Below are positions 22,724-25,829 of a stretch of 25,829 nucleotides of DNA, in pieces. How positions within the stretch are numbered: position 1 is the first letter of the stretch; the number at the start of each line of letters is the position of its first letter. The notes below the pieces were generated by a model, which saw nothing but the letters and a program-made list of their open reading frames with translations, was not told where the DNA came from and did not search any database. The stretch lies in NCBI GenBank assembly GCA_031549725.1, contig JAVBPH010000024.1:1-25829 (forward strand), read 5' to 3'. This stretch comes from UBA937 sp031549725. GTDB taxonomy: Bacteria > Spirochaetota > Spirochaetia > Treponematales > Breznakiellaceae. Position numbers and translations under genes: made by a program.

Positions 22724-23149
22724 ATGATAAGATCATTCCGTTCCGGTGACATGGAAACGGTCATATCCATATGGCTCGAAGCCTCCTCGCAATCCCATAA
22801 CTTTCTTGATCCTGCTTACTGGCAGTCAAAAGTTTCCGACATGAGGTCCATATATATCCCAAATTCAGAGACCTATGTATATGAACGGGATGGTGAAATA
22901 AGCGGATTTATTTCACTTCAGGATAATAGAATAGAAGCCCTTTTTGTTTCACCCCAAAACCAGGGTAAAGGAATCGGGACCGCATTGATGGAACATACCA
23001 AGCTGCGGAAAAACAAACTGGTTCTTTCGGTGTACCAGGAAAACACCCGGAGTATCATGTTTTACAGGAAAAATGGCTTTGCTGAGATAGAAAAACAGAT
23101 TGATGAGCAGACCGGGCATATGGAAATTGTCATGTCCTGGCAGAGATAA
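22724..23149 (+). CDS. GNAT-family N-acetyltransferase (YjaB-like)
   Basis: A compact 141-residue GCN5-type acetyltransferase. MIRSFRSGDMETVISIWLEAS is the usual first strand and helix. The acetyl-CoA pyrophosphate loop is VSPQNQGKGIGTALMEHTK (Q-x-x-G-x-G), followed by LVLSVYQENTRSIMFYRKNGF, the standard motif B. Overall it resembles the YjaB/YesJ-type small GNATs; the acetylated substrate is unknown. The DNA AGCAAAGGATTACC precedes the ATG. The gene is convergent with the AraC-type regulator, with a shared hairpin between them. Confidence 0.88.
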   Translation: MIRSFRSGDMETVISIWLEASSQSHNFLDPAYWQSKVSDMRSIYIPNSETYVYERDGEISGFISLQDNRIEALFVSPQNQGKGIGTALMEHTKLRKNKLVLSVYQENTRSIMFYRKNGFAEIEKQIDEQTGHMEIVMSWQR

Positions 23150-23174
23150 TGAATTCTATTAATGACCCGCATAC

Positions 23175-23204
23175 CCCGGCGGGTACGGGAAACAACCCGC
23201 CGGG
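23175..23204. terminator. Hairpin between convergent genes, possible bidirectional terminator
   Basis: A perfect 10-bp GC-rich stem (CCCGGCGGGT 23175-23184 with ACCCGCCGGG 23195-23204, 10-nt loop), 25 bp after the GNAT stop and 18 bp beyond the opposing AraC-type gene's stop. No immediate U-tract on the plus strand; T-rich TTATTTTTTAA follows ~14 bp later. Confidence 0.6.
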
Positions 23205-23221
23205 ACAGACTAATGATTCTG

Positions 23222-24166
23222 TTATTTTTTAATTACCGGCTGAATCCGTTTTTCAAAACTCTCCGGGTCAAAATAAAAGTAGGAAATCCTTCCGGGATTT
23301 GCATCAGGTTTATAATTGGTTTTCGAAAAATCGAAACCATCTATGGCTTTCTGTAATTTCCTGCCCACGGTTTCACTTTCCCCGTCATAATTAAACGGGC
23401 CGTGCTCAAAAACAATATACTCCATCTCGGGGATATCGATTACGAGCATGTTTGCCGGGATGGAACCTTTATAATTCACCGGGAGGCGGACGCCGTAGGC
23501 TTCGGCGATTCTGCGGTCCGGCTCATATATACGGGCCATTATTTGACCGCTGAACTTTCCGGTTATCCCGTCCTGACCATCCAGTTTTCCCTTAATACTG
23601 TCCAGCAGGCCGCAAATAGTCTCACAGTTCTGACCGGGAACGTGTTCCTGTTTTTCCCAGAAGTCAAAATATCCATTGCTTTTGTAATTTTTAATGTGCA
23701 GAAACCTGTGAGCCGGCATTGAGATAAAATAGATTTTTACTTCTTCCGTTGATTTGACCATACCAATTTCTCCTATTCCTAAAATGTAACGGTCAAAGGT
23801 ATTGATTTTTGTACGGAGCACCACGGGGATAGGGTTTTTCCGGTAGTGTTTTGGGGTAATACCATAGGCATTTTTAAAAGCCCTGGTAAAAGCTTCATGG
23901 CTGGAAAACCCGTATTTCACCGCGATATCCAGGAATCCGGCCGTTGAATCCCGGACATCGATTAATGCAAATGCAAGTTTCCGAAGCTTTATGTAATCCC
24001 TTAACAGCATTCCCGAAAGCTCCTTGAATTTTCTTGTGGTATGAAACTCGGAATAACCCAGCTTTTTTGACAGGGACCGCAAAGTTAATGCCCCATCATC
24101 GGCATGGTTTATTCTTTCATCAATTTCTTCAACCACAAGCTGAATTAATTGGTGCCATTCGTACAT
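23222..24166 (-). CDS. AraC-family transcription regulator with GyrI-like effector-binding domain
   Basis: 314 residues. The N-terminal AraC/XylS DNA-binding region (~10-110) has two helix-turn-helix motifs: LTLRSLSKKLGYSEFHTTRKF (28-47) and FLDIAVKYGFSSHEAFTRAF (78-97), followed by YGITPKHYRK. The C-terminal half (~130-314) is a GyrI-like / AraC effector-binding domain (PAHRFLHIKNY.., YGVRLPVNYKGSIP.., YIVFEHGPFNYDGES). This order, DNA-binding first and effector second, is that of Rob/BmrR-type drug-sensing regulators, so a small-molecule-responsive activator is likely. GGAAGGTAATGT precedes the ATG. Target genes are not evident; neither neighbour is a typical efflux pump. Confidence 0.9.
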   Translation of the reverse strand: MYEWHQLIQLVVEEIDERINHADDGALTLRSLSKKLGYSEFHTTRKFKELSGMLLRDYIKLRKLAFALIDVRDSTAGFLDIAVKYGFSSHEAFTRAFKNAYGITPKHYRKNPIPVVLRTKINTFDRYILGIGEIGMVKSTEEVKIYFISMPAHRFLHIKNYKSNGYFDFWEKQEHVPGQNCETICGLLDSIKGKLDGQDGITGKFSGQIMARIYEPDRRIAEAYGVRLPVNYKGSIPANMLVIDIPEMEYIVFEHGPFNYDGESETVGRKLQKAIDGFDFSKTNYKPDANPGRISYFYFDPESFEKRIQPVIKK

Positions 24167-24302
24167 ACATTACCTTCCGTCAGGATAAGAATATAACCGG
24201 AAATTTCTTATTAAATTTGATTTGATTTGCTTTTATACGGGAAACAAAATTCACGGAACCAGGTATTGCTTTTCAGGAGACCGGTGTATATCAAAACAAT
24301 AT

Positions 24303-24827
24303 TTATGTATCCTGCTGGCCGGATTTATACAATATGTCTATTCCATCAATATCATCTGCTCCCGGAACAGTCCATCCGCCCACAAGTATTTCCACGGGAG
24401 TCCGGTTGGGCACCTTTTCCAAATGGCCTTCTTTTTTGTTGTCAATGTATCTGGCAACTACCTTAACTGCATCGTCATAATCCTTTTCTAGGATATATAC
24501 TCCTGTTTTAGCAAACCCGCCGACCAGCATACCCGGCCTGAGCCTTGACTGAAATTCAGACTCCGTCCGGTATGGAATCTGTTCGAACTGAAACAAGGAT
24601 TTTATGAACATCAGGTCAAACTGATTTGAGATATTCAGCAGCTTATACGCAGATTCACCGTTTCTTACTTCCTCAAAGAATATTTCTTCAATATCAATGT
24701 TTTCCTCACTGTTTTCCTGATCATCGCCGGCGGAATCATTTTCATTGGTTTTTTTTGTCATGGTATTTCTCAGGATAGCCCATACAAATACCAGGATGAT
24801 AAAAAATATTAGTAATCCAATATGCAT
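24303..24827 (-). CDS. Membrane-anchored protein with DUF2007-like C-terminal domain
   Basis: 174 residues. An N-terminal membrane helix (~4-20, IGLLIFFIILVFVWAIL) is followed by a highly acidic linker (NENDSAGDDQENSEENIDIEEIFFEE). A small alpha/beta domain (~57-125; SAYKLLNISNQFDLMFIKSLFQFEQIPYRTESE.., GVYILEKDYDDAVKVVARYID) fits the DUF2007 'putative signal transducing protein' pattern, tentatively. The tail has WTVPGADDIDG. GGAGGACAGAATATT precedes the ATG. It lies 66 bp downstream of the YcxB-like gene on the same strand and may be co-transcribed with it. Confidence 0.68.
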   Translation of the reverse strand: MHIGLLIFFIILVFVWAILRNTMTKKTNENDSAGDDQENSEENIDIEEIFFEEVRNGESAYKLLNISNQFDLMFIKSLFQFEQIPYRTESEFQSRLRPGMLVGGFAKTGVYILEKDYDDAVKVVARYIDNKKEGHLEKVPNRTPVEILVGGWTVPGADDIDGIDILYKSGQQDT

Positions 24828-24893
24828 AATATTCTGTCCTCCTTACATTCCGCTTTTATTAATCACAGGGATAATCCGCATTCAGGGCGCCAA

Positions 24894-25400
24894 TCACATA
24901 TAGTGCTGTTTGAAAAAACTTTTTAATTCCAAAAATTCCTCCGGACTGTTTAAGTACCTTTCCTTAATTATTTGCACCGCATTTTCGGCGGTAAAAACAT
25001 ATATGGAATCCTTGTCAAATTTTATCCGGTTGATAGTCTCCTTGGACAGCTTCAAATTGCCGCTTTCAGTTTCCACAGAGATGTTTTTTTCATTTATTGT
25101 ATAGGTTCTTTCTTCCTTAATTAATTTATCGTTTTTATAATATTTTTTATAGAATGATTTCTGGCGCATCCCCATAAAAACAAATAAAACCGGAATCAAC
25201 AGCAATAAAAGAACAAACCGCAAGGGTACAAACTCGCCTTCAAAGGCAAGATAAAACACAAACAACGCCAAAAAAATTATCAAACATATCATCAAAATAA
25301 GGCCGGTTTTCTTTTTAAACAACATTTCCTTTAGATAAAATCTGTTCATCTGGATATAATCGTCCAATGAATATTGTCCTTTAAAAGTATATTCTTTCAT
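24894..25400 (-). CDS. YcxB-like membrane protein
   Basis: 168 residues. A short N-terminal segment (YTFKGQYSLDDYIQMNRFYL) precedes two adjacent membrane helices (~34-53 and ~60-77). The C-terminal cytoplasmic domain, ~90-168, reads IKEERTYTINEKNISVETESGNLKLSKETINRIKFDKDSIYVFTAENAVQIIKERYL, the recognisable YcxB-like C-terminal pattern. Length and layout fit the family. Function unknown. No obvious Shine-Dalgarno (upstream reads CAGAGGAAAATCAAAC, with GAGGAA at usable distance). It lies upstream of the DUF2007-like gene on the same strand. Confidence 0.78.
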   Translation of the reverse strand: MKEYTFKGQYSLDDYIQMNRFYLKEMLFKKKTGLILMICLIIFLALFVFYLAFEGEFVPLRFVLLLLLIPVLFVFMGMRQKSFYKKYYKNDKLIKEERTYTINEKNISVETESGNLKLSKETINRIKFDKDSIYVFTAENAVQIIKERYLNSPEEFLELKSFFKQHYM

Positions 25401-25621
25401 GTTTGATTTTCCTCTGTAATTCCTTTACTGATCATCAGCACTAATAATGAAAACATCTTAATATAATTATATACACATATATTTTGTTTCTTCAATGTTG
25501 CTTTAAGAGGGAATTACCCGTCCGGTATCTGCATAAAAACAAACATGCGGTTATTGTCATACCCAGGACATATACTAATTGTGTTCCCCCTTCCTTCATC
25601 ATGTTATTACTACAAGGGTCT

Positions 25622-25829
25622 CTACTCTTTTTGCGGATTATATAAAGTATCGATGATATTAATATATGTCTTTCCTCCAAACGGGATTAATTCCACCATT
25701 GTATCTTCATATGGACTGATATAAGCTTCTTCTATGTCCTTGGTTCGTATATTGTATACAACACCGCCCCCATAACAGCTGAGATATAACCGTTCCCCTT
25801 CACGGATTGCTCGCCGGATATTCAATCCA
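25622..25829 (-). CDS. C-terminal fragment of an unidentified protein, cut by the window edge
   Basis: The frame is open to the window edge, so the true start lies outside. The visible ~68 residues (RLYLSCYGGGVVYNIRTKDIEEAYISPYEDTMVELIPFGGKTYINIIDTLYN) are rich in beta-strand patterns, and the GGGVVYNIRTKDIE stretch could be part of a beta-propeller-like or secreted protein. No family assigned. Confidence 0.45.
   Translation of the reverse strand, partial: GLNIRRAIREGERLYLSCYGGGVVYNIRTKDIEEAYISPYEDTMVELIPFGGKTYINIIDTLYNPQKE

Noticed and set aside
25492..25680. 62-codon minus-strand ORF
   Set aside because: Overlaps the better-supported partial gene at 25622-25829 in another frame and has Cys/Arg-rich, non-protein-like content.

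Overview
The window looks like chromosomal DNA of a spirochaete, most likely a treponeme. Three things suggest this: a 1,224-residue acidic/TPR membrane protein that resembles the periplasmic flagellar collar protein FlcA, secreted proteins of a treponeme-like type, and many palindromic intergenic repeats. No rRNA, tRNA, phage module, transposase or CRISPR array was seen. The assignment rests on family recognition only; no database search was made.

Layout. 1-322: a truncated VOC-family gene on the minus strand. 698-2015: a pyridoxal/HMP kinase (PdxK/ThiD type) followed closely by a small membrane protein. 2079-3807 (minus): an OmpR-type response regulator and its histidine kinase, overlapping by 8 bp. 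3808-4266: repeats and hairpins only. 4267-5328: an extended-SDR epimerase/reductase. 5329-6157: repeat-rich DNA carrying two small ORFs that run into repeats. 6236-7993 (minus): a solitary N6-adenine methyltransferase with a TaqI-like specificity domain. 7994-8683: hairpins plus 'CCCTTCGACAGGCTCAGGG'-type repeats. 8684-9694: a secreted ankyrin-repeat protein.

9734-14381 (minus) is a tight three-gene operon: an XPB/Ssl2-type helicase, a 700-residue protein sharing the XPB N-terminal domain, and a NYN nuclease fused to an OST-HTH/LOTUS domain. It is the best candidate for an undescribed system, a nucleic-acid processing or repair module. 14539-18213 (minus) is the FlcA-like protein, divergent from a secreted protein with two CBM48-like domains (18255-19013).

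19104-19272 is a tandem duplication that copies an operator-like palindrome, the ribosome binding site and the first three codons of a DUF1697 gene, leaving a six-codon mini-ORF upstream. After that come a secreted DUF2259-like protein with a strong terminator, a polytopic membrane protein, a META-domain lipoprotein, a GNAT acetyltransferase, an AraC/GyrI-type regulator, two small membrane-anchored proteins, and a gene cut by the window's right edge.

A family of related palindromic elements (3865-4032, 5346-5450, 5711-5895, 21034-21130) recurs through the window. One copy supplies the last codons of a small membrane-protein gene.
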